Shown: in pieces, positions 1-13,000 of the stretch
How positions within the stretch are numbered: the stretch's first letter is position 1
Layout of the letters: each line of letters begins with the position of its first letter
Assembly: GCF_041381155.1 (NCBI RefSeq)
Contig: NC_091147.1
Coordinates: 27,997,349-28,061,348 of the forward strand
Direction of reading: 5' to 3'
Source: Argopecten irradians
Taxonomy: Eukaryota > Mollusca > Bivalvia > Pectinida > Pectinidae
Length of the DNA stretch: 64,000 nucleotides
Program-made: the position numbers and the translations under genes
Notes under the pieces: model-generated
Database searches by the model: none
The model's input: the letters and a program-made list of their open reading frames with translations, nothing else
What the model was told of the DNA's origin: nothing

Positions 1-556
1 TGTACAAAAATGGTTTAATGATATAGAGAATTCATCAAGAGGTCGTACTTATTCTATTTTAAAAAGTAATTTTCTTTTTGAAAAATATCTTGTAAAGCCA
101 ATAGATGAACAAATCATCATACAATTCAGAACCTTGAACATGCACTTACCTATAGGAACTAGAAGATGGAATGGGATCCATGAAGTAAATAGAATTTGTA
201 ATCTATATTTTAATGGTATTGGAAACGAATACTTCAATTTGTTTCAATGCAGTAATGAAATGGTGAGACGTTTACGAGAAATATATATATAACAAGTTAC
301 TATTATAGAAATCATAGTGTTATCAAAATGAAAGGCCTATTTACTTTATATAACATAACTGTTTTGACAAATATATGTAACTTTCTGAAAAACAATCCTA
401 AAACACTATTGATTGAGCATTTACATCGCTAAAACATATTGTAATGCACTGTTATTCCATGTGGCCTTAATACTTGCATGTCTATATTATGTATAGTAGC
501 CTCCTGTTACATACTTTTATGTCTGAGGGTGAATAAAATCTGAAATCTAAAATCTA
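1..556 (+). mobile_element. 3' end of a non-LTR retrotransposon (LINE), truncated by the window edge
   Basis: Reading from base 2 gives an open frame of about 96 codons that stops at 289-291. It has the layout of the extreme C-terminus of mollusc LINE reverse-transcriptase proteins: an SSRGRTYSILK stretch, an FRTLNMHLPIGTRRW stretch, then a Cys-bearing segment (RICNLY ... IGNEYFNLFQC). The frame needs no start codon because the element begins outside the window. The following AT-rich stretch ends in GAATAAAATCTGAAATC and a related tail, which I read as the LINE 3' UTR and tail. A CR1/Crack-type clade is plausible but not established. The assignment comes from motif memory, and the 3' boundary is approximate. 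Confidence 0.68.
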
Positions 557-1022
557 TACCTGTGCGAATTGTGTACTACCTGTGGAAAATGATCGGAGTT
601 ATATGTTTGACGTTATATAATGTGGTTCTTTGTACAGTAAATTCTTAATAGTATGAATTTAGTTATGGAGAAAATACTATGTGTTATACAACCTAAGCGT
701 AACACTTTATCTTTTCTTTGTTGTCCGAATTTATTCACGTCACATGTTTTGTTCGGACATAGCAAGCTATATGACCCTGATCATTTTCTGTGTACTCATT
801 TCATGTAAAAGGGAGACAAAACATGCATATTTTACGATTATAGAGCGTTGACGCATTCTTAATTAAGATCTTATACGCAAACTAGAAAAAAAAAAAAGAA
901 GAATAATGGCCTCTCCCCTATGCAAAACCGTATACTATTGTGAGTATCCTTATTAAAATGAGAGATTATAAGGGTCTGTATTTTAATCTGATCTCATAAT
1001 TAGATTGTCACCAGGAGTCACG

Positions 1023-4000
1023 ATGGCATCGACGCTCCTATTGACGCTGGTGTTATTGTGTATCGCTGTACATGGCGTCCACGCTAAGGCCACTATTGTC
1101 GGATTCGAGGAAACGCTTGAAGAGATACTAGAAGAACTCAAAGAGGAGGTGAAGAGGGATGAGCTGGAAAATGAACTCGAAGCAGCCAAGGAAAAGAGAA
1201 TTGTTCCGGGTGCACGAAATTTAAATGTCAATGAAACAACAAGAATTGCATTTGATTATGCATACAATATCGTACAGCATGATGAGGAATTAAAGAAATT
1301 TTATTACTACAGAGGTAAGTCTAGTTTTTTAGCATATTTTAGGTTTTTTTACGTTCCTGTATATTTATTAGAGACCACTTTATTTTGTGAGATTTAAAAT
1401 CCTGAAACGGAGCTCGAACTCGAATTCAACTGTTTCGCTAATTATTGTAGTTGAAAATGTGTATATATGCACAATTATTTGTAGGAATCTTTGATCGCAA
1501 AGTTTGGTATTCGAATTTATATTTAGTAATTAACTTCTATATATTTTTGATGTTTGGAGATTAACACAAATTCAGAGTGTACTCCAAATAAACAACACCG
1601 CGAAGCGGTTCGACGAGATTACACTCAGATAATTGTATCTCCTTAACATTAAAAAAATAAGTTCAAATTAATCCTTATAATAAAATTTACTAAAGCTAGT
1701 CTTTTCAAAATATGAAAAAAATTTGGGACTCTGTTTTTTCCCTGTTAAATCATTACGCCTTTATCTCGGCCAATCAGAAGCGACGTTACAAAAGGCGACA
1801 CCATTTTTCCCTTTATTGACTTATAAAGTAAATTTTTAAACTTTTGAAAATGCTTGTTACAAGCAAAATTGATTTATATCAAAATAACGATATCGTAAAA
1901 TAATATTTATATACGAGAATAAAGTGATTTACAGTAGTTGATTAGATCGTCATTGCGTTTATGTAACTAATACGCAATGGCGTAAGACTGTAAATCCACA
2001 ACGATACTACGTGTAATTCACGCATCGATAAAGATGTTGCGTCATGATAAGGTTCATTACTGTTTGTGCTTTATCAGCATTTCACATTTTAACAAATTCA
2101 TTTTGTGCGATGAAATGTATTTCGATCTGTAGACGTATACTTAGGGTCCCAAGACTGGTCGTGAGGCGGCATATCAAGCGTAGTATTACGTAGAAATTAA
2201 TTAAATATTTATTTAATTCAGCAAGGCATGGGTTGAAACACTTATACATTGCGGTAATATACACTTATTGCCCTGGTTTAAGGAGACATGAAGATTTGTT
2301 TCCCCGAGATGTTTCACGGGGGCCTAGAGGGAACATATTATATATCGGGGAAACAAATCCCCATGTCTCCCTCACACCAGGGCAATCATTGTTTTATTAT
2401 TCCGAATCTATAACTTATATGTTTAGTTACATGTACAAATAGTGCATAAAACTTTATAGACTACTATAAAAGTGTACAAAAAGTATACTTAATAGACAAT
2501 TGTGATATTTAACAAAAAGGAGGAAATGCAACAAAAACATTCTCCAACATATTATTTTTAGCACATTCAAATAATAAAATGATAAAATGTTTTCAACAAC
2601 TCCTTATCTATAACAGCACACTCTTTTTGTCAGATAGAAATTGTTATAAAACATCCGAGAGTTTCCGAGAGGGTTAGTCGACAGGGAAAATGGAACTAGT
2701 GGGTTCCGAGAGGAATGGTCGATATTTGTTTCCCGGACACGTGACTCTGTTAAACCCATCATCGGTATTGTTTTCTTGATGGGGAATAATGATGTGATTT
2801 AATCTTACTTGTACCAAACATTTCCATGGCTTTATAGCATAGCAATTGATTGATTGATACTACAGCGTAATAATTTCTAAAAGAAACGAGTTCCAAACGT
2901 ATGTTTGAGGACCAATAGAATTTCAGTCACCTATATATAGGAGTAATGAAAGAAGTTGATCTTAACCTTAAGTTCCTCAAAAACTCACAAACAGTTTTCA
3001 TTCGTCGACACTCTAAGTTATTTTATGTCCATTTGACCTTTGTCCCTCTTCACATACTCAAAACTATTTATTTGTGTTGGTGTGTCTATTTCATCCTCTT
3101 ATAATGAAGTCATATAAGCGGAATAAAGATATATAAATAACTCTAAAAATAATATTATTATGATATTGAGTTTTATCTTCAGTCTCATCAAACTTCCAAA
3201 TTCATTGACGGACTCTTTCCATTATGGGATCATTACGCGATAGTTTCAGCCAATCAGAAAGGACGTTACAAATTATCATTCATTAGCTTGTGAAATGATT
3301 TTACAAACAAAATATTTATGTTCATGACTTTATTTATGTTGCATCATATTTGTTGGGTTTATTATCTCAAGCATAGGTTTTTAGTTTATGAAAGGTTTGC
3401 AGTCTAGATTTAAAATTCATTTATGGATCATTTTGACAGGTAACAACATTGTAGCCTTCAGTACAGACCATAGTCAGGCAACTGAACTTCTGAGTAGCCA
3501 TGGGTACGACCTACAGAACAGAGAGTACATCATTTTCGAAGTGCGAGCCTGCAGTGATGCTCTGGTCACCCTTTTCCATAGCAACGGTGACACCTATACC
3601 ATCCACATATATGATGCTGTAAATTCTAAAACAGATTTATTGAAAAACTCTGTACTAGTTACAACTAACACAACCCAGTTTCCCTTACTGAACTGTAGCA
3701 GTTACAAAAGATTCCTAGTTAGCTGGTCGGACAAACATGTCCAGGTTTTACATGACCACGAGGATGAACAATTTGGCTGGAGTCAAGTTATAGACTGGCA
3801 GAATTCAATCGCGCAGCTTCAAATTGTTGATATAGAATTCGGCACAGCAGGGAATGTGGAAGGCCATTGGCGGACAGTCTACAGAGGTATAGTTTTCTTT
3901 TCACAATAGAAACATGGACGTTGCGTATGAATACGGAAAAATGGTATATTTAAATATTCTTTATGTTATCAATTAGTACATCACGTGACAGAATACTGGA

Positions 4001-7000
4001 TTCTGATTCGCTACACACATGGATACTATTTGCAATAGTGCCCGGGCAAGCGGGCACTATTGAAGTGGCGCGAAATTAAACGTGAATGTATTGTGACGTC
4101 ACCATTACATGACGTCATTATAACGTTGCGCTTCGACCAAGACGTCAAGATGGCGGACAGGCTGTTTTGTGCGGGGATGGAAGCAAATCTTGCTTTTCTA
4201 CAGAAGACTGTTCACTAATGTTCTATATTGATCTACTTTTAATTTTCATGAAGCTGAATTCCGTTTTTATAGAATCATATATCTCTGCCACAATTTATAT
4301 ATTGTACTTTTAATGTAACAACGTGGTGTGGAAATGAAGATAGCGTTGCGAGGTAGGCCTATCGCTTGACGTGCTTCTCAAAGTTTGCGATGACATGGAA
4401 AACGGTCTCATGTCAGGGTGATGTACTAAACCCATTATGGCCTGGTTGAGAGGGCACTATTGCCTCATAGTATTGTCTCATGATGGGATAGTGCCCTCGC
4501 CTTCGGCTCGGGCACTATTCCATCCCTCGACAATTCTATGAGGCAATAGTGCCCTCTCAACCAGGCCATAATAGATAAATAGATTATAAAACTTATTGTT
4601 AGCAGTGATGTCACTTTTTTAATTTCATCGGGTTATGAAAAAATATGTTTACAAACGTTTGTGAGAATCCGCTACAATCAAGGTTTTTTTACTGCAAAGT
4701 ATTTAAGCATTGGTTGTCATATTTTTGACATGCATTGGTGTATAACATACATTGTGAGTTCTAGCAGATGTGCTAGATCACCAACCAATGCTTATATTTA
4801 CATCTAAAGTAGTTATTATCAATCTTAAAATAAAACAGACAAAAAATAAAGCATGAAAATAAAACTTATACGTCCGTACAGAGAAAAACATCAGTCGATG
4901 GAACAGCCTAAAATTTGGCGGGAAATACTGGGTGGCACTGGGTTCCGGTCTGTTGTCCTGAACAACCGACTAAACAATAGCAGTAAATGAAATAGTCCTA
5001 TCGATAAACCAGATATACAAAGATTTATAGAGCTCTTCAATCCATTTCAAATATTTTAATTAGAATGTATTTTCATATTGATCAATTTAAAGAATATTTG
5101 AGCATATTTTAGTGAATTCTCACACTGATTAAAACCCAGTGTTTTCGTGACCTCTTGATTGTGGTATTAGTACGCCAAAGCCAAACTGCCAGTAGCAATA
5201 TATTGGTACTGGCAGTGGCAATTTAAATATTTCGTTTTAACAGCTACGGTCATTTGAGGACGTCATACCATGTATGCAGTGTGTAGTGTTGAGTGAATGA
5301 ACAAATACTTTAAAGCCGGTGTAACGTTGAAAATGGACCTCCGTTGAAAATTGACCTCGGGTTAGTTTTCAACGTTGAAAACGGACCCCGAATGCCGTTG
5401 AAAATTGAGAGTGTCTAGGGTCAATTCTCAACGGCAGGTCTGTTGAAAAATGACCGTTGAAAAATGACCTTGGCTAACTATCAACGGATGGTCTTTTGAA
5501 AAGTTTGTACTATGTGGTGTTCACTTCCGAGTACCAGGGGATAGTGTTATAAAACTGTAATTATGTGATATTATTAATTTGTTTCTTAATGATTTTTATG
5601 ATTATATTTTCGACGATTTTACATTTGTCAGGTATTCAGTAATTGTTAATATATATTCATTCTGCAATACAAGAATACATGTATTATATATCTGCGTATG
5701 GATCAGTTGTGTTGTGTTTTGCGTATGGTTGTGTTGTGTTCTTTTGTTGTGTTGTTTTGTGGTTGTGTGTTTGTGTGTTGTTTGTTGTGTGTTGTTGTTG
5801 TGTGATGTTGTGTGATGTTGTGATGTGTCTTTTGTTGTGTTGTTATGTGTGGTTGTGTAATGTTATTGTGTTGTGTGTTATTGGTTGGTGTTGTGTTGTG
5901 TTTTGTGTTGTTGTATGATGTGTGGCTTTGTTGTGTGTTGTGTTGTTGTTCCGTGTTTGTGTAATGTGTTGTTGTGTGATGTTTTTGTGATGTGTTGCGT
6001 TTTGTTGTGTGATGTTGTGTTGTGTGATGTTGTCGTGTGTTGTGTTGTTGTGTATTATTATGTTGTGTTGTTTTTGGGGTGGTGTTGTATTGTTGTTGCG
6101 TGGTTGTATGTTGTGGTTGTGTTGTGTGTTGTATTATGTGTTGGTGTGTGATGTTTTGTTGTTATATTATGTTGTGTTGTGATGCGTGTTGTGTTATTGT
6201 GTGTTGTTGTTAGGTGGTGTTATGTTGTTGTTGTTGCGTGTTTGTGTGATGAGTTCTTGTGTTATGTTGTGTGATGTGGTGTTGTGTTGTGTGATATTGT
6301 GTTGGGTGATGTTGTGTTGTGTTGTGTGATGTTGTGTTTTGTTGTGTTGTGTGATGCGTTGTGTTATGTAGTGTTCTTGTGTTGTTGGTGTGTTGATGTG
6401 CTGTGTGACGCTGTGTGGTTTCGTGTTGTTGTGGTGTCGTGTTGTGTAAAAACGATTTCTTATTGGTTCACTTTTCAACAGGGTCTATTTTCAACGGGTC
6501 GGTGTAAAAAGTGCGCTCAAAGTTCAGTTTTCAACGGTTTTCGGGGTCATTTTTCAACGTTGAAAAATGACCCGAGGTCAGTTTTCAACGGGGGTCCATT
6601 TTCAACGTTACACTGGCCATTTTCGCCGGGACGATATTTTCGCCATCTCGCGAGACATTGCTGTGGATGAGAAAATATATCCGTGAAATATTGAGTAATG
6701 TTTGAGTGATATAGACCCTGAAGCGAGATCGCGTAAATTTATTTGAAGTTAAATCGCAGAACCTATTGGTCCGCGTATAGACTAACTTTATGGTATCTTT
6801 TGCGGATGTTGGGTTGATGTGTTATTTGATTAAATGATTTGCTACAGGAAGTTATATTGGGGAATTTACCAAAACTTTCCGAAGTTCTTAGGCCCATTAT
6901 CCACAAAGCATTATTATGTCATTTTTTATGAGTCTGTATCAAATTTCATTTAACTCCATAATTCTTTTTCAGATATCTTTATATCTTTATTTTTGTCTCA

Positions 7001-10000
7001 GAAGTGCCAGTATTTTGGTTTTTGACACAGCTCGTAAATTCTTCTACCTACTTCGTTTCTTTTGATTTTGTCTTTTGTGCATGGTCATCGTGTATAGTGT
7101 ATAGTTCTTGAAGGCTTCTTTATTTTGCATAAACAATATTTCTCGAAGTCGTTATTTTCATTGTATTCAAGAATTCATAAATAAAATTCGTATTCGGTTC
7201 CATTTGTACCAGCGCAGATATTAAACAGCGGTGGTTAAATACCAAAAATATCCTTATACAATTTAGCGATGTACATGAATTAACGTTTCGAAGTTAGTGT
7301 ACAAGTTAGCTCAAAAAGCGCGAAATTGAAACTATCGCTAAAATAAATGTGTATACGGTAACACGTCTGCTTTTATTCTAGGTAATGAGCTATTGGTATT
7401 GTCATCCGATCAACCTGTCTTTGAACTGCTACAGAACCTCACAGCAAATTTTCCCGTTGTGCAAGAACCGTACATGGTATTTAAAGTGCAGTCTTGTAGC
7501 ACTGCTAGACTAGGATTGAAGGAAGACGCTGAGAATGACGGAAAGCTTTGGGAGATCACATTTGATATCGGATCTTTGGATGAGGTTCTCGTACGACGCA
7601 ATGTGGGTGCTGGTATAAAATCCCGGGGAGACATTATTGTCGACAACTGTAAGGATAATTTGACATTTTTCGTTAGCTGGCGGAATTCTTTGGTTCAGGT
7701 TTTCCAGCAGCATGGCGGTAGATGGCTAACAGTCTTAAAATGGTTTGACGCTAAAGGAAGAGATGTGTCTTTTGTTGGAGTGTCTGGAGTAGCCACATGG
7801 ACGGTTTACGATGACCACGAGACAGGTGTGTCATACATAAATTGATCAATATATATTATAAGATTCTTTCGTATGTGAATATGAAGGAAAGGGATATTAT
7901 ACCCAAGGATAACAATATGGTGTAAAACTCGAGGCTTGCCGAGGGTTTAACAACATTTTGTGATCTCAAGTGTAGAATATTCATATCTTATATATCTACA
8001 CATGAAAGAGTATTTTTCTCCGATATTTCGATGTTTTATTGCAATTTTACAACTATGATATCCCGCCATTTTGAGAAAAATATCGAAGAAAACCGCGACT
8101 GAAAGTCAATGCTCTATACATGAAAATTGCATAACTTTTTTAACGGAAGTACATTTGATTGCATCTATTATATTAAACCCAGACTAGTGTCTGAAAAATA
8201 TTAAGATAGTATAAAAATACCATGTACACGCACCATACTTTGATGCACAATAAAAACATAGAAAGCTATGGTAGTTATAGAGGCGGTAGAAGAAATAACA
8301 GCTTAGAAATGAAATAAACCGTACAAAATTAAATCTCTTTAGAAAGTAATAATACTGTATGTAAGTATCAGATCAATTCAAGTAGACCCTCGACAATTCG
8401 TATGCTTGCGTCATCACGAATGTCGAAATTCAACTACTCAGTTTATAGCAAATCTTTTTCGACTTTTGGGTATTTTGTATTTGCATATCACAGAGTTACC
8501 TCCCTTAAGGGTAGGTATCTATTGTGACGTCATTATTTTGTGAGCGCATCTCGCGTTGTTTTCTATGAAAAGTATGACGTTACTCACTGAAACACATGAC
8601 GTCACAATCAATACCTGCCCACAAGGGCAGATAACTCTGTAATATGCAAATACAGAATTCAGTATTATCGGCTTCCAGATTATCGCCGTTGCATTTTATA
8701 TGACCTGGTATGTTGTATTTCTAGGTATTGACCTTCCAGCCGGATCGACGACGTCAGAAACTATGTCCGGATTAAATGATATAGAGCATAATCTGACAGA
8801 GCTTGAGGAGGAGGAACACCGAGCCAATCTCGCCCTATATGCCCTTCAATATCTCTTGGACACGTAAGGCCGATGGACCATTTTTAGAAATGATATAAGA
8901 CATTATAAAGATTGTTTAAAAAACACCTGTTATCTCTATAGATAATATTTTGCATATTTAAAAACGAATTTCAATGCTTTAATATAATAGATGATATACT
9001 ATTTACATTTATTTAGACAAACTTCATGATGCGCGAATGCGCGTTTCTTCGATCTACACATGTGTCAGGCATTGTTTTCAGATAAACTACATAATGCACA
9101 AATGCGCATTTTAATATTTTGAATAGATACTCTTCAGAACTTTGACATCTATATAAACCGTATATTTTATCAAATATATAATTTGCCCAATTGAAGAGTC
9201 TCTGTGTGTATAACTTGTTGATATCTGACCAAGGAAACTGTGTATCAATTATTTAACACCACTAGATTGAACAGCCATTTTCATGGTCATCAATTGCCAT
9301 GATCTTAGGAACGATGGGTGGCGTCATAATGCTCACGTTTTGGATACCATTTGTTTCGCTATTATATAATAATTGTGACAAGCATATGTTATATTCTAGT
9401 AACATTCTATCATCCCATATACGAGTTCATGTAACGAAATTACTTGAAAAAAAGTGAGCCTTGAAATTTCGAAAGGAGATCTACAAAATCTCCTGTGAAA
9501 ACAACTTAACTTCAAGATATGTAATCACATAACTACGAAAACCTACTTTTCGAACCAGTATTGGCTTATTAAGTATGTAAATTGCAACAGCAAAAATACA
9601 CATTTTGTATTTTTGATATGTTTTTATTTCCATTAGTGGATTCGAGGGTGCCAAGACAGTAGAAGATTTGAAGGCGATCCCAGGGTTTTTAGAAGCATTT
9701 CGACAAGAACAGATGAACCGTGACAGGAAGGCATGTAACGAGAAAAACATAAAATGTAGGGATTTTAAGAAATCACCTTGGAGGTCAATGGATGGAACTT
9801 GTAACAATTTAATTCATGAAGGCCGGGGTTCAACGGGTACACCACAAGTCAGATTAGTCGCCGCCGACTACGCTGACGGTAAGAGTCAACTGATCTAGAA
9901 TGTCGACGTCTACCGACGCCACCATGTGTCAACAAACTCGACATTAGAATCTAGAATATTTTTAGACAGTTAACGCCTCTTTTCATATCAAAGTTGTCTG

Positions 10001-13000
10001 GTTATGACTTGCTCTATTTTTGTCATAGATAAGCGTTTAAGGTAGTCTACATATTATTCTCCATCTTCTCTAAATTTCAAACATCCCATATCTACCGAAT
10101 TTTATGAAATTCTAATTCAAAATGTTATCAAATAATTTAGTTTATATATTCATATATATTTTTTGCATGTACAACAGTTTTTGTTAGATTGAATATCATA
10201 TGATTTTTTTATCGTCTGTCGCAAGACATATGCGTCGACGAATGAGAATTTATTTAAATGCACTTGGCTATAGTTTACTTTAATATGTTTCAAAAATTAT
10301 ACGGCTAATGTCTTCATGGTTTACACAGGAAAAAGTGCAAACACGTTTTACGTACGTTATAAAACGCATGTAAAACGCATGTTGAGGACCACGCATGTAA
10401 AACGTACGTACGAAACGTATGTAATACATGTGTTAAACATGCGTAATACGCATGGTAAACAGACGTAAAACATAAACGCATGTAAAACGGACGTATCAAA
10501 ACATGTGTTATACATATGTAGCGGGATTGGACTGGGTCGATCATCGGTGACCAGGTAGCTCAGTCGGTAGAGCACTCGGCTAGTATTCGGAGGGTCCCGG
10601 GTTCGAATCCCGGTCTGGCCGCTACATTTTCTCCTCTCCTGTTACAAAATTGGCGCCCAACTAAATAACCCACGGTGGTGGTGTTTGGAAGGGTCTCGTA
10701 TGTCTTCGGGGGCGAAGACTTCGAGAAAGGAGGGAGGAGTGTAGCGGGATTGGACTGGGTCGATCATCGGTGACCAGGTAGCTCAGTCGGTAGAGCACTC
10801 GGCTAGTATTCGGAGGGTCCCGGGTTCGAATCCCGGTCTGGCCGCTACATTTTCTCCTCTCCTGTTACACATACGTTTGATCCTATTACAAAATCCACCT
10901 TTTTTTGTTTTTATGTACATTTACATTGTCTTTGAAGTTGCACCATATATTTGTCATTTTCAAAAGTAAAGTTTAGTTCTATTTTATTTGTATTTTCGGT
11001 TTCTGTCCAATGACTGATATCTTTTCATACATAGTAGGTTGTATAATTTCATAATCTTAGGATGATTTTATTTTTCCTACATCAATTTGTCCTTAACGTC
11101 ACTTTATCACTTACATTTTAAAGGCTGAAATCTTCACTGAAGTCGTGCCCAATGTTCAATTGTTTTCAAATTCTGGCTCAGAGAGTATAGAAATCAAGTT
11201 AAAAACTTCAGATGTTTAAACAGAATCTCAGAATAACATTTAAACCGTATTCTATGAATATACAATAAATAAGGATTTCCGGAAAATTGTCCGGCCATTA
11301 GAATCTATCATGTTATAGCACAGGTGTCTGATTCTGGTTTTGAAAACATACAATAACCTACCCCTACTATATAGTAGGGAAGGTTATTATTTTTTTAAAC
11401 CAGAAGCAGACGCCGGGCTATGGTATCGAGGATGATCAAACAGCAGTTGTAGACCTACTACATTGTACATCATGAAGCGCTGGTCAGCTGATATTGATCA
11501 TATGTATTCAGAGCATTAGTCTTCAAAACTGTTAAAATTTAAATATAAAAAGACGGAATCCACATTAGCGGTTTTGCTTCTGTTCACAATCAGTAGTTGT
11601 ACATATAATTGTAGACCTACATGTATTATCACACTTATATATTGAAGCTGCTTTATTCTATCATGTGGCTAATATGAGGTTCACTATAAGTTGGTAGAAG
11701 ACATATATAGATAAAATGAAACCAAACCATAGAGGCTATTAAACATGTATTTGCATATGGGAGTATCATTTTTGAAAAAAAAAACAAACAAAGAATTGCA
11801 GGTCTTCAATAACATTGATAAAACTATTGTTTTACGTGGATTTGTAGTGTTATTTTAACAGACGTCCGTTTTACATGTGGTGGAAAACAAACGTATGTAA
11901 AACATATGTTTAACATACGTTTAACACATGTTTTGTTCAAACGTACGTTTTACGCATGGTGGCCAAAACATACGTAAAACGCATGTTTTAAACATACGTT
12001 TGACGCATGTTTTTTCAAACGTATGTAAAACATGCGTTGCACTTTTTGCTGTGTAGGTGTAAACGACTTTGGCTGTCGATGTGTCGTTAAAGTAAAACAA
12101 ACACAGCATTAAAGTTTACATCTTCGAAAGAGTATAGCATTTCAGCTTTTTACTAATGTGTTACTAGTTTGATTTTTACAACAATTTATATGCATATTTC
12201 GTGATTTCTGTGGTCTTTTTTAAATCAAGATATATACAGTATATCTCCGATTTTAACGCAGAAACATCAAACCATAGAAACATTATCAGAAATCAGTCAG
12301 AACTTGTTAATATACATCATTTGTACACAAAATAGGACATAATAAACGTTTTTGTTTAAATTATTTTACACCAGTATGCTATGACGTCATAACAGTTGTT
12401 TTCAATGAAGTATATACTGTACACAAGGAAATTTACGCAAGGGGAACATTTACGCTAATTACGCAAAGTCCGCTTAATCGCGAAATTTTCCCCACGCATA
12501 ATGTTTTGTACATGTATGAACTTTGTTGTTTAATGTTTATACAATATTGCAAAAAAAAAAAAGAAAAAAAAAAAAAAAAAAAAACACACCAAAAACACCG
12601 CGAAATCTACATGCGTACAAATCGCGATATTAAACACTCACGAAAATATCCACGTTAACAGTACATGATCGACTACAATTTTTATTGAAAATAAATAAAA
12701 AGAAACAGAACAGTCCAGCTGTTCAAGTTGATTAAACCTATCACAGTTTTATACCAACTTCGACACCAATACACAGTAGAATCAATTAGTTTGATACTAT
12801 CTTCACAATGTTTTAATGATCATTCAGATTTGTATCTATCTTTTAATCTTATTGAATAGATAATCATGCAACAAATGATAATTAATTTGTCATGAATTAT
12901 GTGATTAAACAAAGCATCTTTTAAACAACGATTTTATAATCTGATATTAAAATCAGCTGCTTGTTTCTCCGCTTACTACGTGCTACGCCACAATCTTCCC

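Larger units (their letters stand above)
10322..12055. mobile_element. 1.7-kb foldback element with ACGT/CATG-rich arms, interrupted by a miniature LTR element
   Basis: The ends TACACAGGAAAAAGTGCAA and TTGCACTTTTTGCTGTGTA pair with one mismatch. The arms (about 10322-10516 resuming at 10870, and about 11860-12055) are strings of short palindromic variants such as AAAACGCATGTAAAACGTACG. The middle (about 10890-11850) is ordinary AT-rich DNA without a transposase frame. The element lies in peroxidase intron 5. A 353-bp tRNA-bearing TRIM sits in its left arm, so the foldback is the older of the two. Confidence 0.65.

Noticed and set aside
983-1231. Ser-rich frame on the - strand over peroxidase exon 1
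   Set aside because: It is a shadow of the acidic helix coding sequence on the other strand.
5579-6670. Overlapping long open frames rich in Val, Cys and Leu
   Set aside because: They are translations of the TGTTGTG array; every frame is open because stops are rare in it. No domain, no splice logic.
10549-10843. Two host tRNA genes in tandem
   Set aside because: Both lie at the same place in identical 130-bp terminal repeats of one inserted element, and the anticodon arm pairs poorly.
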